64,000 bases of DNA from Kryptolebias marmoratus (lineage: Eukaryota > Chordata > Actinopteri > Cyprinodontiformes > Rivulidae): positions 7,866,402 through 7,930,401 of the forward strand of contig NC_051433.1 in assembly GCF_001649575.2 (NCBI RefSeq), read 5' to 3'. The notes beneath the pieces are model-generated. The model saw only the letters and a list, made by a program, of their open reading frames with translations, did not search any database and was not told the origin of the DNA. Both the position numbers and the translations under genes were made by a program. Shown here one piece after another: positions 1 through 12,075 of this stretch (its first letter is position 1; every line of letters starts with the position of its first letter).

Positions 1-30
1 AACTTTAACAATATTTGTTTTGTTTGGCAG

Positions 31-1295
31 AGGCTTACAATTCTGGTTTCAAACCAGAAGTGAAAAAAAAAATAAAAAAAAATTAAGTAACTTTTGGTGC
101 AAATATTGTAGAAAAGTTTATTTTTTGTAAAAAGATAAAGTAGTTTCAGTCTGAAAAAAGGTAATTGAAAGACATCTCATCTAAAAGAGGTTAGTTGCAA
201 TATTTGAATCTTTGTCAGGTCAGATATATTGCAAAAACTGTTTCTTTAAACAATTACACATGAAGCTTTTTTTTTTCCAAGTATAGTTTCTTGCATATTA
301 TTGTGAGGTTTTTATTTTATTTGACCATGTCTGCTCACCTTTTTTTCAGTCACCCTCTCACTATGTGTAAAAACAATGAAACTGAAGCTGCCCACTGTCT
401 CCATTGTGCATAAATACTGAGGCTTTTTTTTTAACAAATTGTTTTACAAAACTTAAACATCACTGTCTTAATTGGTAATCAATGCAATATTTCCTGAAGA
501 ACTTATTTTGAAATGTTGCTTTGGTAAATGTGAGGCCTATTGACAGAACTGAATCGCAGTACTTTTAGTGCAATTATCAGGGGGAAATGCTCATTGTATT
601 TTTTTTTTTCTTTTATGTTTGAAGCTTTAAGAGTTGCAACTTGTTTACATTTAGTTAAAATACTGGAACACACATTTGAGAGAAGAATTTTCAAAACACA
701 AAAAAGTTTTGCTGGCAATAGTCAATTCATTTATTTTGTAAGCGCAAGCATTAACTATCCTTCTAAACCATTATGCAAAGATTTTGTAAATCATCAAATG
801 TTTTTTGTAAAAAGTTCTAAATGAGCAGAGATTTCAAACCTTTGATTTCTTTATGACGTGTTAGAACAAAAACGGCAGTTGCCATCTCCTATCAGTTAAA
901 TGTGGCATAAAAAGTCATTATACAATCTAAGCCGTTACCCATTTTCCAAGGTTTTTTTGAAGATTTGCATGAAATCACATATATGAGAAAGAAAATGATG
1001 GCAAAGCAGTTTTCACATTTCACTTCCAACAAGTCATGCTTCAGTATTATGTTGCAATTACAGACATGGTTCACCTCTATCGGCTTAACCATAAACTCTA
1101 ATTCTCACATAGTAGGGATTAATTTGATTTCTCGCTGCTTTAAGGGAAGCTTGGATCCATAACATATTTAAATTTTTATGGGGGTAAGTAGAGAAAATCA
1201 ACTTCAAAAGCAGCAAAAATTTATCTAAACTGAGAAAATTGCAAATTTTCATCCCAAATCCTGTGTATAATAAATCCAGCACTTAAAAAAGACTT
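31..1295 (+). other. Possible terminal exon and AT-rich 3' UTR at the left edge
   Basis: A T-rich tract followed by GGCAG at 26-30 looks like a splice acceptor. From base 31 one frame, starting with two bases of a split codon, reads AYNSGFKPEVKKKIKKN and stops at TAA 84-86. The two other frames also stay open for a short distance. What follows is T-rich and A-rich, like a vertebrate 3' UTR, with an AATAAA at 1269-1274. I do not recognise the peptide. A 17-residue frame can arise by chance, so this is only a candidate for the end of a gene converging on znfx1. Confidence 0.15.
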
Positions 1296-2930
1296 TACAC
1301 AACAAATGGTAATCCCTATACCACAACACACACATTAGATGAAAAAATGATAAAATGCTGTAGTTTGTTTTCTGTGCAAAAAAAGCTAAAAAAATTAAGT
1401 GTGCTATAAACTTACTTGTGGTGCTTTTACCAGTCTGTCTCTAAAACTGGCATGTTATGACATTAATGTTTATGGTGGTGATTCAGAATCTGCTGAGTGT
1501 GTATCTGCAGATCTTAGGTGGATCAATACAGACTGCACATATGTAAATGTGGTCATTAAGTCTTTTTTCAGTTAGGCGTCTGGCTTCAGGGAGTATGCAA
1601 TAGCCAGTGATAGATATGAGAAAGAAGAGTAAAAAGCTTTCCTTTTTGGTTTTGAGGGACAGAAGGTATCATTCTTTGATCTTCACATGCAAGATGTGTT
1701 TGCATGACTCTGCAGGGTGATTAAGAGAAGTTAAGCATATAACAACATCTGCCAATGCTGAATGCAAATTTACTTTCATTTTACACTACCCACAGTAACA
1801 GGAGCAGTATGGCCTGCAATCTAAATCCTCATCTACAAGATGGAAATAGGTACAGCCACATGAGCACATTTAATCAGAATGCAATATGGTATCCCTGAAG
1901 CCCAAACAATTTGTACCTATGCAGATTGCATAGTAAATTCTCTCTCTGTTAATGTGTTTGACCTCAGGTACAATATTTGCTACTTTGTTTTCCAGAGTCT
2001 GATAGTGTCTGAAGTGAGAAAAAGTGGGGACATGTGCTGAAGTGGAAATGTTGACTGCACTACTCTACCTGACCTCAATTACTTTCCCTGGAGATAAGAT
2101 AAGATCGTTTTGATAGATTATTCAACTTCCTCTGACCACGGTGTGGGAAATTAGAAGTCAAGTGGCTTGTGTCTCAGTGACTTTGTTTCCAAATCTGTGA
2201 TTGGTTTGGCAAGGTTTCAGTAAAAATAAAATAAAATCATTTTTAAAAAGTTGCAATATAGTGTACATACTGAAAACTTTGTTTTGTAATATGGCTATCA
2301 CAGTTATTGAGATTAGGTTATTGAAAATACATCTTAGACATTCTATTTTTTATTTGGCATTGTCACAAAATACAATTATTAATTGTTTCTTGTTCACGGG
2401 AAGCCTATTATAACTTACACATCAGATTCATGAACTGAAAAATGTTTAAACGGTCCCATTCATCTGAAGCCTCATCACCACCGTATCTACAGTATATGTG
2501 TATTTATCTGAGGCTCAATTTTGTCTCCAAAAGTTTCAAAAAGTTTCTAAAACTTAAAATATAAAGCTGCTTTAAGAAAAGCAAGTAGGTATTTTGCTTG
2601 GTTTTCTAAAGGTAAAACATTATCATGTGAATACATTAAAACACAGTAAGAAAAAAGAAAACATAATTTTAAACCGACATAAAATACATTAAAAGAAATA
2701 AGAAAGATGTCATAAAAATAAAACTCATAGAATTAAATCTGGTCTGGGGAACTAAAAATATTTGCTTAGATGATGTGGAGGTTCAGGCTGGAGAGTTATG
2801 GTTTTACAGGTCAGAACTGAAGTGCTTTACCAGCCAAAGCCCTAAAAGTAACATAAAAGACAAAACAAGGATCATGTGTCTTATATTGTGTCAATTTCAA
2901 AGCTTTTTTTGTCATATTTTTACCACCTAG
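1296..2930. other. Non-coding, no feature seen
   Basis: This is AT-rich unique-looking sequence. The only open frames are short and have no recognisable protein features. I see no repeat family or conserved-looking block. Confidence 0.5.
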
Positions 2931-3106
2931 ACCAGTGACTGGAGGGCCACTACTCCTTTTAGGTGTTTCTCTGATTTTACACACCTAAATTTAAATGACT
3001 AAGTAATTAACAGGCTTCTGAAGAACTTGCAGACCTGCTGAAGAGAAGGGAAACAACCAGAACATGCAGGATTATGGCCCTCCAAGACCAGGGTTGGACA
3101 CCGCTG
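2931..3106. mobile_element. Degenerate non-autonomous hAT-like repeat
   Basis: The ends are imperfect inverted copies around GGAGGGCC (2941-2948) and GGCCCTCC (3076-3083). The interior matches a teleost dispersed repeat I know: phrases such as ACACACCTAAATTTAAATGA, CTTCTGAAGAACTTGCAGAC and ACATGCAGGATTATGGCCC, ending in a decayed form of the GGAGTTTGACACC terminus. That terminus resembles hAT-type inverted repeats. The left terminus is eroded, so the target duplication cannot be read. Confidence 0.6.
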
Positions 3107-3997
3107 ACCTCGACACAATCAAGACCTTTTTTGTTTGTTTGTTGAGACATAAAACAGTGATTTACAATAGTCTGAACTAGAGGAACTAGAAGCAGTGATG
3201 ATCATCTCCAATTCATATCTTGACACCAACCTTCTTAAACCTGAAATATTTCTCGAGTGGAAATAGCAGTTTCAGACCAGCTGCTTGTAATGACCGATTA
3301 GGGCCATTGATCAAACACAACACGTAGGTTTCTCAGAGCTGACGAGACAGCTGAGTCCAAAAGGTCAACTTGTTTCCTGATTTGTGGGATCTCGCTGTCA
3401 GGGACAAGGAGTTTATTTGACTGTAGTTAACTAGTAATCATCAATGTCTGACAAGAAGTCAAGTAAATCTGACAATTTAAATAACTCAAAGTCATTAAAG
3501 GCACCAGTATAGTTGAATGTAATTTGCATAAATGTGGTATGAGATGACACTTACAATAATCTGTCCTCAAAGGACTATACAAAGCAAGAATGAAATTGAC
3601 TCCAAACAGGACCTCGATGAACCTGACATGACAGACCCGTAAAACCTGACATGGTTTATTTAAGTGATGTTGCTATTACCTTCATTACCTTGCAGAAATC
3701 CTATTATGAGACATAATTATGTAGGTAATAATGATTTGGTATTTTGTGCAATAAGTCAACAATGCAAAATTAGGAATAAATTATTGCTACATACAGTATT
3801 CATAAAGGTGCAAAGTAGCTGTGTGAAATAATAATGCTATGGAAAGACAGAGTGTGATGTATGAGAATTTGTAAAGGTCAGTGTTTATGGAAGTGACCAG
3901 AATGTAATAGTATCAGCCACAATAAAATGCATAGGTCAGCAATTTAAGGGGGGTTGACAAGGAAAAAAAGTGGTTCCTGTGATTGGTGGTTTTAGTA

Positions 3998-4003
<6 letters not shown>
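3107..4003. other. Non-coding, no feature seen
   Basis: AT-rich sequence with no recognisable gene, repeat family or conserved-looking block. Confidence 0.5.

Positions 4004-4049
<46 letters not shown>
4004..4049. repeat. (TA)n microsatellite
   Basis: A pure run of about 23 TA units. Its translation gives a false (YI)n open frame. Confidence 0.97.
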
Positions 4050-4051
<2 letters not shown>

Positions 4052-4098
4052 CCCTCTGTCAAAGAAAAGGGGTTAAAAAAGTCACATCTAATGCTTAA

Positions 4099-4783
4099 AG
4101 GTAGTATCTCACTGGGCTGCAACTTCTGGCATCTAGTTGAAGAACAGCATTTGCAGTAGAGTCTGCAGACAATCTCATTTTCCTTGCTTTAGTTGCAAAG
4201 GTCACTGTGTTGTCACATGAATTTTGAACATATTCAAAAAAATGTTCGCACTAAGGTTTATCTCAAAATAGTCACAAAGACACTGCAGGCATCGGAAACA
4301 TTTCTTGATTTTGTTTCAGGTGTCTCCAGCCCATCTAAAGAACGCAAAAGCTGTATCTTGACATCAGCACTGGAGCTCTCCGCTGACAGAAAATATGTCC
4401 AGTTTTTAAAAAAAAAACCCACTGATGACCAATAATAATTATTAAAAGACTGATTGAAGACTGAATATCTTAATTTCAAAAATTTACCCCGGTAGATTAA
4501 ATTATAATCTTTGCCAAGGTATGTACAAAGAGAGATGTGTTGTGTAGGATGTGAGAGGAGGTGGGCAACAAAATTATGTGCACCGCTCAGGGTACCGTTT
4601 TGCAAGCAGTGCATACATAAAATAAATCGTGATTTTCGAAAATTTACCGGGCAAGACACAGATTACTTGGTTACAACTCCTCTGTGAGACTGCAACTCAA
4701 GATTTGATGAGTTTCTCACAAGATGGAGTCAGGTTTGAGTTGTCAGCTACTCTCCAACCGTCGCAGCCCAGTGAGAAACTGCC
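4099..4783. mobile_element. TTAA-flanked inverted-repeat element (Kolobok/piggyBac-like, non-autonomous)
   Basis: The left terminus (4099-4123) and the reverse complement of the right terminus (4760-4783) align over about 24 bases with three mismatches around the shared core TCTCACTGGGCTGC. Each end is bordered by TTAA (4095-4098 and 4784-4787), the target duplication used by the piggyBac and Kolobok superfamilies. The termini read AGGTAG and GGCAG, which fits the purine-G start of Kolobok better than the CCY start of piggyBac. The interior of about 640 bases has no transposase; the 133-codon minus-strand frame inside it (4258-4659) shows no known domain and is probably chance. The family assignment is inferred. 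Confidence 0.7.
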
Positions 4784-4787
4784 TTAA

Positions 4788-5159
4788 AAAGTCTGTAATA
4801 ATTCTGTTTGTTTGTTTTTCGCACTTCCTAGTTGAGGAATACATTCTAAAATGTATCTTTTAAAATGGATGGCAGTGTCATTTTTAACAGTTCTCACCAG
4901 ATTAAATGTGCAAGACTCACAAGGTGGAACTGCTTCAGCTTGTGTGGTACGCCAAGTTTCCTCATTTGGTGAGAAAGTAGTACAATAACAGGCCTATTTT
5001 TAAGTTGAGTTCTTACTTTAAGTATTGCAAATTAGCAATTATGAGTAGTTACAGTGTTGATAGACATCACCTGAAATGATAATATAGGATAATATGCACA
5101 GGAGCATTAACCTTTTGTCAATGTGTAGACCCACTGCCATCTTGAGTGAGGTTAGCATT
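4788..5159. other. Non-coding, no feature seen
   Basis: Short AT-rich stretch between the TTAA-flanked element and a LINE relic. Nothing recognisable. Confidence 0.5.
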
Positions 5160-5345
5160 TTTTATGTTTGTGCAAATGAGAAGACACTGATAGTCTGGTC
5201 TATGGAAGTACACCTCTTAATGTAAGTAATAAGAGCACTGGACAGAGGACACATTCCTGTGGGGTATAAGTGCTGACTGCCAGAGGTGATTTCCATGGCA
5301 CTGCATGCTGTTCCCTGCCTGTCAGGAAGCTTGTGAATCACTGAC
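5160..5345 (-). pseudogene. Decayed LINE reverse-transcriptase fragment
   Basis: Read on the minus strand across frames, the segment gives FLTGREQ, then PQECVLCPVLL and LTLR. These correspond to the FLTGR and PQGCVLSPLL blocks typical of non-LTR reverse transcriptases of the CR1 group. Frameshifts and substitutions are frequent and only the central reverse-transcriptase block is left. The family is not the same as the one at 8130-9235 (PQGCVLSP type against PQGSVLGP type). The call is by eye from known LINE motifs. Confidence 0.5.
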
Positions 5346-7859
5346 AGATGACAGATGATACATTGGTGGCACTGTACATTATAGCTATTACCCTGTGGCA
5401 TAAATTTCAGTCTGAATACATTACACCGAATGTAAGTTAGTGTTAGTATTACTGCCAAATAATTACCTGGTTATTACTTTGCTAAGTATCTGATAATATA
5501 TAAATTTTAAATATTTATTATCAAACCTTCCCTTCTCACCACCTTGGTTTCTGAGATGTAATGTACAAAGTAATGTAATTTATACAGATTTGTCTGCCCT
5601 GTTTGCCATATAGGTGAATAACGGGGTGTGAAGGCTTCCTGTGATGCTCTTCTAATGAGCCAACAGGTGCTGTTTTACGAACATCATATTATCAAGCCCG
5701 TGGTTAACAAAGAAGGTGTTTGTGAATGATTTAGGGGTTTTCCTAACTAATAGTGCTTCAATTTATTTTAACCTTCAGCTCTGCAGTGCCTTACAGCACC
5801 ATGGTGTCCTAAAAAGCATATAACTCCATGCTTGGTCACTCTTTGTAGATATAAGACAGATAAAGACATTCATCTTGATCAAGTGCATGAATAGTTTACA
5901 GGACAAATGCTCTCACTACACAAAGTTCCTCAATCTAGTTTCTAAACCTGTGTACACTATAACCACATTTTTCTTCATTACCTATGAACATTCAATATGA
6001 AACATGTCGAAACATGAAATTTCACTTGTAAATTCAGATTTCCTTTTTCTTGGGTAAAAAAGCAAACTTTGAAGAAAATTATGTTTGCAATTTTTGCCTT
6101 ATTGCAATTCCCACTGAACTTTAGACTACACAAAAACATCCAGACATTGGCAGACAGATTTTTTGCACACGTGCAAGAACGGCAGAAGAGAAGTGATGAA
6201 AATTCAGCATCAACATAATGCTCTGCTGTGGTTATTAATTCCCTTTGGCCAGACTCATATTTTTCAAGAAAATTAATTCTGCTGACTGATTTGCTTTTGT
6301 AATAACCTAATAGTATGCCACTACTATGCTCACTCTCCTGGAACTGATAGGAAAAAAGAAAATATCGATTGAGAGGTCCTCACTATGTAGATACAGGTTT
6401 AATAGAGAGATTAAAATTCATTCTCATTTTTTATTCATACAAACCTCTCTCTATGTATAATGGCTGATTTTTTCTTTAAATACAAAATGAAATGAAAGAA
6501 TGACTTAAATGAGGATTTAAAAAGATACTTCAAACACAGCAAGAAAGAAAGTCAAATCAAGTTAATTCTAGTAATTACAATAACAGGTAGTGACATTATT
6601 ACACTGCCAAATAGGCTTTTTTGTTGAAATAATGATGCTGCTGTGAGAAAACAAGAGCGATAAACAGTGTTGGCCTTTCAGGTGAGCTATGAACATGACA
6701 TTTCTCCTATCAACTTTCTGGAATGTCCTAAAACTTTGATGTCTTTTTCTTTTTTGGTAAAACTGGCATTGCACTGTTTTGTTTTGTTTTTTCTTCTTTG
6801 TACTCTGTTTGTGAGATGGAGAGGACATTTTTAAAACAATTTTCTTGTTTGTCACTCTCACACGCCCATGGTCTGTTTGCTTTAATCTGAACTTCATCTG
6901 ACAGCTTCTCCACCCCTAAATAAACTAAAATTCATGTATTAAAAAGAGTCTCAAATTGATTGATTTATTTATTTACAGTGCTGTGCTGTTTTTGGTTTAA
7001 CTGACATTAAACACCCAAAAATTAGCAACAATTTTATTTACTTTTTTTGAAATAAGCTTGGGATGTGGTTTATTAAATTACATAATTTGTGGACATATAT
7101 GTCATATTCTACATTGTTAGAATAAACAATGAAAAGAAAAGAGAAAATAAAAAAGGTTAAAAAAATGTATAAAAAAGAAATACAAAGAAAAGAAAATAGG
7201 GATACATAGTAGTTTTACTTCAGTGGTTTGTAAAGCAGTGTTTTAGACCTTGTTCAATTCAGTGAGGTGTTGCCCAGACAGGAAAGCACCAATTGCTACA
7301 AGTCAGATAGGGGTGGTTGTCTGAGACATCCGTCAATCAAATAAATATAGTTCTTCACCTCAGATTCTCAGTGTTTTTGTGGTAAATGTCCTTCAGTGCA
7401 TCATTTCCACTGCAGTGTCCAACTCAGCAATCATAAAGCAGGCTGTTTTGTTTTGTGAACATTCTTAATTGTATGGTTAATGTTGTGGTTAATGTTTATT
7501 TCCATATCATTATTATTTAGAAAAGAATTAGAAATGTTGATGACAAATTAACTTTGGATCCAATGAGGCACTTTTACAAACTTCGGTTGAGCTGAAGGAC
7601 AATGAGTGATTGAAGGATAACAACTAAAGCCTGTTAGAGTTTTTATTTTGCTTTGTTTTTTTTTTGTTTTTTTTTTTTGTTAAAGTAGGACTTTTTCCAA
7701 ACATCCATAGTGCAGCTCTAAATAAAACATGCTTTGTTTATTTATAATAAAATATTATTCTAATTTGACAGCAAAACTGCAACAGCAGCTAACAACAGTT
7801 AACAGACAAAAAGTGGGACACACACAGAACTGATCACTCGTCGAAGTCTACCTCAATAT
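5346..7859. other. Non-coding, low-complexity tracts only
   Basis: AT-rich DNA with a purine-rich stretch at about 7128-7200 and long T runs at about 7655-7680. No gene or repeat family recognised. Confidence 0.5.
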
Positions 7860-8066
7860 TGAGACACTCATCCATACACACACTTAAACCTAAGGTCAAC
7901 TTAAATTCATCAATGAACATAGGACACACATTTAGAAGCAAACCAGAGTACCTGGAGAAAACCCAAAGATGCATGAGGTCAATATATCTCCAAACAGAAG
8001 GTGTAGAACCAGTATTTGAACCTAAAACTTTTCATGCTTTGAGGCAGCAGTGCTAACCACCATTCC
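7860..8066 (-). mobile_element. SINE-like teleost repeat, degenerate copy
   Basis: In reverse orientation this carries the same order of blocks as the full copy at 22773-23081: a tRNA-like head (GGTTAGCACTGCTGCCTC on the minus strand near 8037-8056), a CTCCAGGTACTC block, and TCACATTC/CTCATCC-type tail remnants. It is heavily diverged and truncated in the tail. It lies directly beside the LINE relic that starts near 8130. Confidence 0.7.
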
Positions 8067-8129
8067 TCCTTGAAGCCACTGAAAGCACAAAATCAACAAA
8101 TTTTATATTTTGTGTATTTAAAAATGCAT

Positions 8130-9235
8130 AAAGTAAGAACATCCCTATCATAAAATAATAAAATGAAGAAGTGATTTAAAAAACAGACAGGGAAGAAGTC
8201 TGTATAATGTGGAAAAGGCCTGTCATTCCACATTTTAGGAGCTACAACAGCAAAAATACCAAAGTGCAGTAGTGTGTGGCAGGGCCATGAAGGGCTTCAA
8301 AAGCAAATAAAACTTGAAGCACTCAAAGAGCTCAAAGCTCCACCATGGCATTCATGCCATTAAAAACAAGTCCAAGCCGGATAGTGATCTTCATTACCTC
8401 TAAAACTGAATCATTTGCTTCTTGTGCCAACTCAAACATTTCATGAATATTTCATCAAAATCAGTTAATTAATTTTTAAGTAATCCTGTGAACAACAACA
8501 AAAAAACTCTACTAAAAATATAACCTCCTTGGCAGAGGTAATAATTTTTAAAAAGATTCCTAAAATGTATGAGCAGCCAGTGGAGTGAGGCTAAAATGTC
8601 AGTAAAACGACATGCTGTGGCATTTTGTACCTTCTGACTATGAGTGTTATATAAATATGAAGTGCATTACATCAATCCAATTGAGTTGTGACAAAAGCAT
8701 GGATTGTCTCAAAATGCTGCCTGGAAAGAGCTGTGTTTATTTTAGCCAGCTGCCTCCAGTGGAAAAAAAAAGGTTTTATATAAGAACTGTCCATATCTGA
8801 CTGTCAAACTTAAGACCAGAGTCTACTTTGACCCCTAGGTTTCAGAGAGTTGGCTTACTATGTTGGGCCAAAAAACCTCTACTTGAGGAGTCTCAGTGGA
8901 GCTCCCAAGAAAACATCACTTTGATCCTTTTTTATGTAAAAGTTTAAAAAGTTCAGAGCCATCCAGCTCTTTATGTCATCAAGACATTTAGGCAATAGCT
9001 TTACAGTATGTGTGTCCTTTTTCTTAAGGTGGGTGTAAATCCGACAGTTGTCTGTAACAGTGAAATGCAATGCAGTGCCAAGTGGGAGCTGATACAGAGA
9101 GAAGAGGACAAGTCTGAAACTGAAAGGAGCAGAGGAGGACACAGTTACCAAAACTGACACAGAAAGTTGGACTTGAATCACTCCAGTGCTAAATCCTGAT
9201 GCCCACCCACTGCTTTTATTTTTTTTAACCACATT
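8130..9235 (-). pseudogene. CR1/L2-type LINE reverse-transcriptase relic
   Basis: Minus-strand fragments follow the order of a non-LTR reverse transcriptase: LVLFSLYQLPLG (block after PQGSVLGP, near 9080-9110), a decayed YADD position read as VTDN (near 9050), DIKSWMALNFL (near 8965), then LAKINTALSRQHFETIHAFV and CNAL (8650-8750), HWLLIHF (near 8575), and after an insertion VVAPKMWNDRPF (8200-8250). The residues match the conserved order LFSLYMLPLG, YADDTQLY, CLxDIKxWM, LAKVKPFL, FVTSRLDYCNAL, WLPV and APKLWN. Multiple frameshifts and stops and loss of the catalytic aspartates show it is dead. The 5' part of the element is missing or too decayed to see. Confidence 0.8.
8307..8545 (-). mobile_element. 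Dispersed repeat nested in the LINE relic
   Basis: The LINE frame is interrupted between HWLLIHFRN and the downstream part by a block that, on the minus strand, begins ACCTCTGCCAAGGAGGTTAT, continues through TTTTGATGAAATATTCATGA and GGCACAAGAAGCAAATGATT, and ends near GCTCTTTGAGTGCTTC. This is the order of a repeat that is common in fish genomes; I do not assign a family name. Its position inside a reverse transcriptase shows it inserted after the LINE. Confidence 0.65.
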
Positions 9236-10299
9236 GTCCCTCTTTTCATCTTACTCTTTGTATTCCAGAGAAGTGCTTCAAAACTGTTATCAGAATACAC
9301 AGCACGTTCTTTCACCTGCCGTCCTATTAGAAGAAACAATTCCAGATAGTGTGTCTGTGAAACAGTGGCTCTCATGAATATTAGGAAGACAGGAGATGTA
9401 GCTACTCCGGCCACTCCTTCTACTCAAAATGTCAAAGGGAGATGTTCAGGCCTTCAATTGTCTTTATTACACTTGAGCACTCAAGTTTCCTAACATGTTT
9501 TTACCCTTCACGGATCTCAGACTCTGAAGAGGAGAGCCTTTTAAGTGCTTCCCCTCTGAGTCTAAATGCCTTTACACCTAAGACACTTCTCTTTGCCCTG
9601 CAATCAAAGATGGTTTGCTGGTGCACAGAACCAAGAAATGTGAAGCTTTTAGTTGTTTGGGTATTGAGTGAATCTCTTTTTTTCCCTCTATTAAAAGATG
9701 ACTCCATATTACATAGCATATTGTTAAAAACAGGAGGATTTATTTATTTTATTTTATTTTTTAATGACTGAACTTTTTTATGTGTACACACTAACATAAT
9801 GAATAAAAAGTTTTGGTTCTGCTTGCATGGAAATTGTTGATTTCATGTTTTTTTTTGGAAGAAGTCAACATTTAGTAAGTATCTAGAAGGGAGATTTACA
9901 AGTCTTTCCTTTGATTAAATGTCTGAGTTATTTTTGAGTCTTACACATACACGATGCACTCTTATATACAAACATACCCCTGACAGTATCAGGTCTGCAG
10001 AGAAAAAGTGTTTACTCCTAAAACTCCACTTGCTCCCTCGACTCAAATGTTTAGACTGAGAGTCTCAAACACTTTCCTTTGAATTGCAGTAATTGGATGG
10101 TGTTTAAATTGAAATTTCACAGGCAGTAGATTTTCACACAGCACAGAGAAAATCAGAAAAGGACCTTGTGGGTTTTCAAATGTGTAGTATGTGTGCACAC
10201 ATACATTTGTCCAGGGTTATTAGCATTCCATCAGTAGTGCCATATGAAAGTTCCATCTCCCTCTTTTCAAGTCACCCTACCCACTCATCTCTGCTGCTC
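9236..10299. other. Non-coding, no feature seen
   Basis: Mixed-composition DNA with a T-rich tract near 9735-9765. Two short frames overlap at 9442-9771 on both strands and neither shows a domain. Confidence 0.45.
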
Positions 10300-10790
10300 A
10301 CTTTCTCGTTTTCCTTTCTACGCAAAGGTCCAGAGAGTGCCCCGTGGGCAGCTATTAATGAGGAACTTTGTGGTGAGTCTTATTAAACCTTAATGACACA
10401 CAGCCACCTGTCTGGATTTCAATACAAGTTGGGCTCAGCCAATCATCAACACAGAGAATCTCTAATCCACAGTGTGGAGAAAAGGTCCCCTGCTAGCATG
10501 GATCTCTCTGTGATCTTGCATCCAATGTCTGCGCTAAAATAGGCAGTTTTGAAGTCACGTATAATATTTGGGTTGGCAGACACAGGCTGTTGTAAAGTTT
10601 ACCTTCTCAGATTATCTGACGCACAGATGGAGAGCTAGGGTTTCTGTACGTCACCAAAATCATGCAGAGAATTATTAAATTAATGAGATCTTAGATTTGA
10701 CAGCAGCCGTATTCAACTGCTCAGCACAAAAGATAAGAAGACATGACATCTCTTTGAAGAAACCCCGAGACCTCAGCAGGTGAGAAATAT
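10300..10790. promoter_or_regulatory. Candidate conserved non-coding block
   Basis: The sequence is more balanced in composition than its surroundings, free of simple repeats, and dense in words typical of vertebrate enhancers: CCAATCATCAAC, GATTATCTGA, AGATAAG and ATTAAATTAATGAG. No open frame crosses it. Pattern-based only. Confidence 0.25.
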
Positions 10791-11737
10791 TGTAGATCAT
10801 CAAATTCACAGGTTTTGCTTCAGGAAGCCTTCAACTGTGTATCACTCATGTTCAAGCTCTTCTGAAAGTCAACCCAAGGTAGTTTGGTGCATACTGTGTC
10901 AAAGTTCAAATTTGATGACTTAGGCAGAAATGGAAAAACCCAACCCAGTTTTAACACTAATAACTTGTGATTATATTTGGACTTGGGCTCATTGGTTGAG
11001 AAACTCTCATCATCTCATGGCAGACCGTGTAGCATGAACATAAAGTGATGGATTGGAGCCTAGCGATATTTAAACATCTTCACATGAGTTTTCTGATTGA
11101 AATTGCATCATTAGCTCCTTTTTTACTTACATAAATGCAACCATTTTCTGTCAAACAGTTAACAATAATTAATAATAATTATTATCATTGTTAGTCTTAT
11201 TCATGTTAAAAATACTAAGTCTTAGCACATGCACAATTAACTCATATTTGTTATTTGAACTTTGCTTGGAGACAAAATTCAAAAACGTGGACTTAACATA
11301 GATCTTGTACTTTAACACTGTACTTGACTGAGACCTTCAGAATTTATACTTGAAACTTACTAGTGGTTTGCAAAATAACTTTATTCCACATATGCCACAT
11401 TTATTCATTTTTCTGTCTTTAGTTTTGTAGAACACCCTTTAAAATAGAGGGAATGTGTTCCAAATCTAAGATTTTTTCTGATTCAGCTCAGTGAATATGG
11501 CTGACATCACATATTCTAATCTCAACAGTCTTGCTTTACTGTCAAGCTTTTTTTTCCCTCTTATCCTCTTGAGCCTTGTGATATATGTCTAATGTCAAGG
11601 TGTAAACTACAACCTATTAGTGGTGATGAATGATCATGTAGACCTTTGTCTTCCCATTATTGCTTCAATTGAGGTGTGTTAAGACATTTCAGATAGTGTG
11701 TGCTGCAAGCCACAAACAGATAAGAAAACCTTAACAT
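10791..11737. other. Non-coding, no feature seen
   Basis: AT-rich, no recognised element. Confidence 0.5.
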
Positions 11738-12075
11738 ACAGTCAAAGAAGTCTTAAGTCATCCCTCATGTCTTGATGTTTTAGTTTCCAAGGAGCCAGAT
11801 TTACTTGTAATCTGTTAAAGTGCTCCTGAGCAATATTTCTCCAGGGTTTTAAAAACATTTTATTTATTTTTACTCTGACTGGTTTTTAAACTCATTTTCA
11901 GTCCCATATCTGACCACTTTCCAGACAGATTAGACAGTAATTATCTAATAAATAAATAAATCTGAAAGTCTAAAAAGAAATTCTGAAAGGCCTTTAAAAA
12001 GCCAGAACTATTAATCATTATCTGAAGCAAAGTATAATAAAATTAGGGGTGGTTTAAAACTTTTATGCAGTGCTA
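11738..12075. mobile_element. Dispersed repeat with GTACTGTGCAAAA-type ends, degenerate
   Basis: The left end reads CAGTCAAAGAAGTCTTAAGT and the right end GGGGTGGTTTAAAACTTTTA followed by TGCAGTGCT. These are decayed, roughly inverted versions of an ACAGTGCAAAAGTCTTAGAC type terminus that I know from fish repeats. The interior carries GAGCCAGATTTACTTGTAAT and TTCTGAAAGGCCTTTAAAAA. The total is about 340 bases and no protein is encoded. A second, shorter copy lies at 32574-32720. Confidence 0.5.

Noticed and set aside
4258..4659. 133-codon minus-strand frame
   Set aside because: It lies inside the TTAA-flanked element and shows no transposase or other domain.
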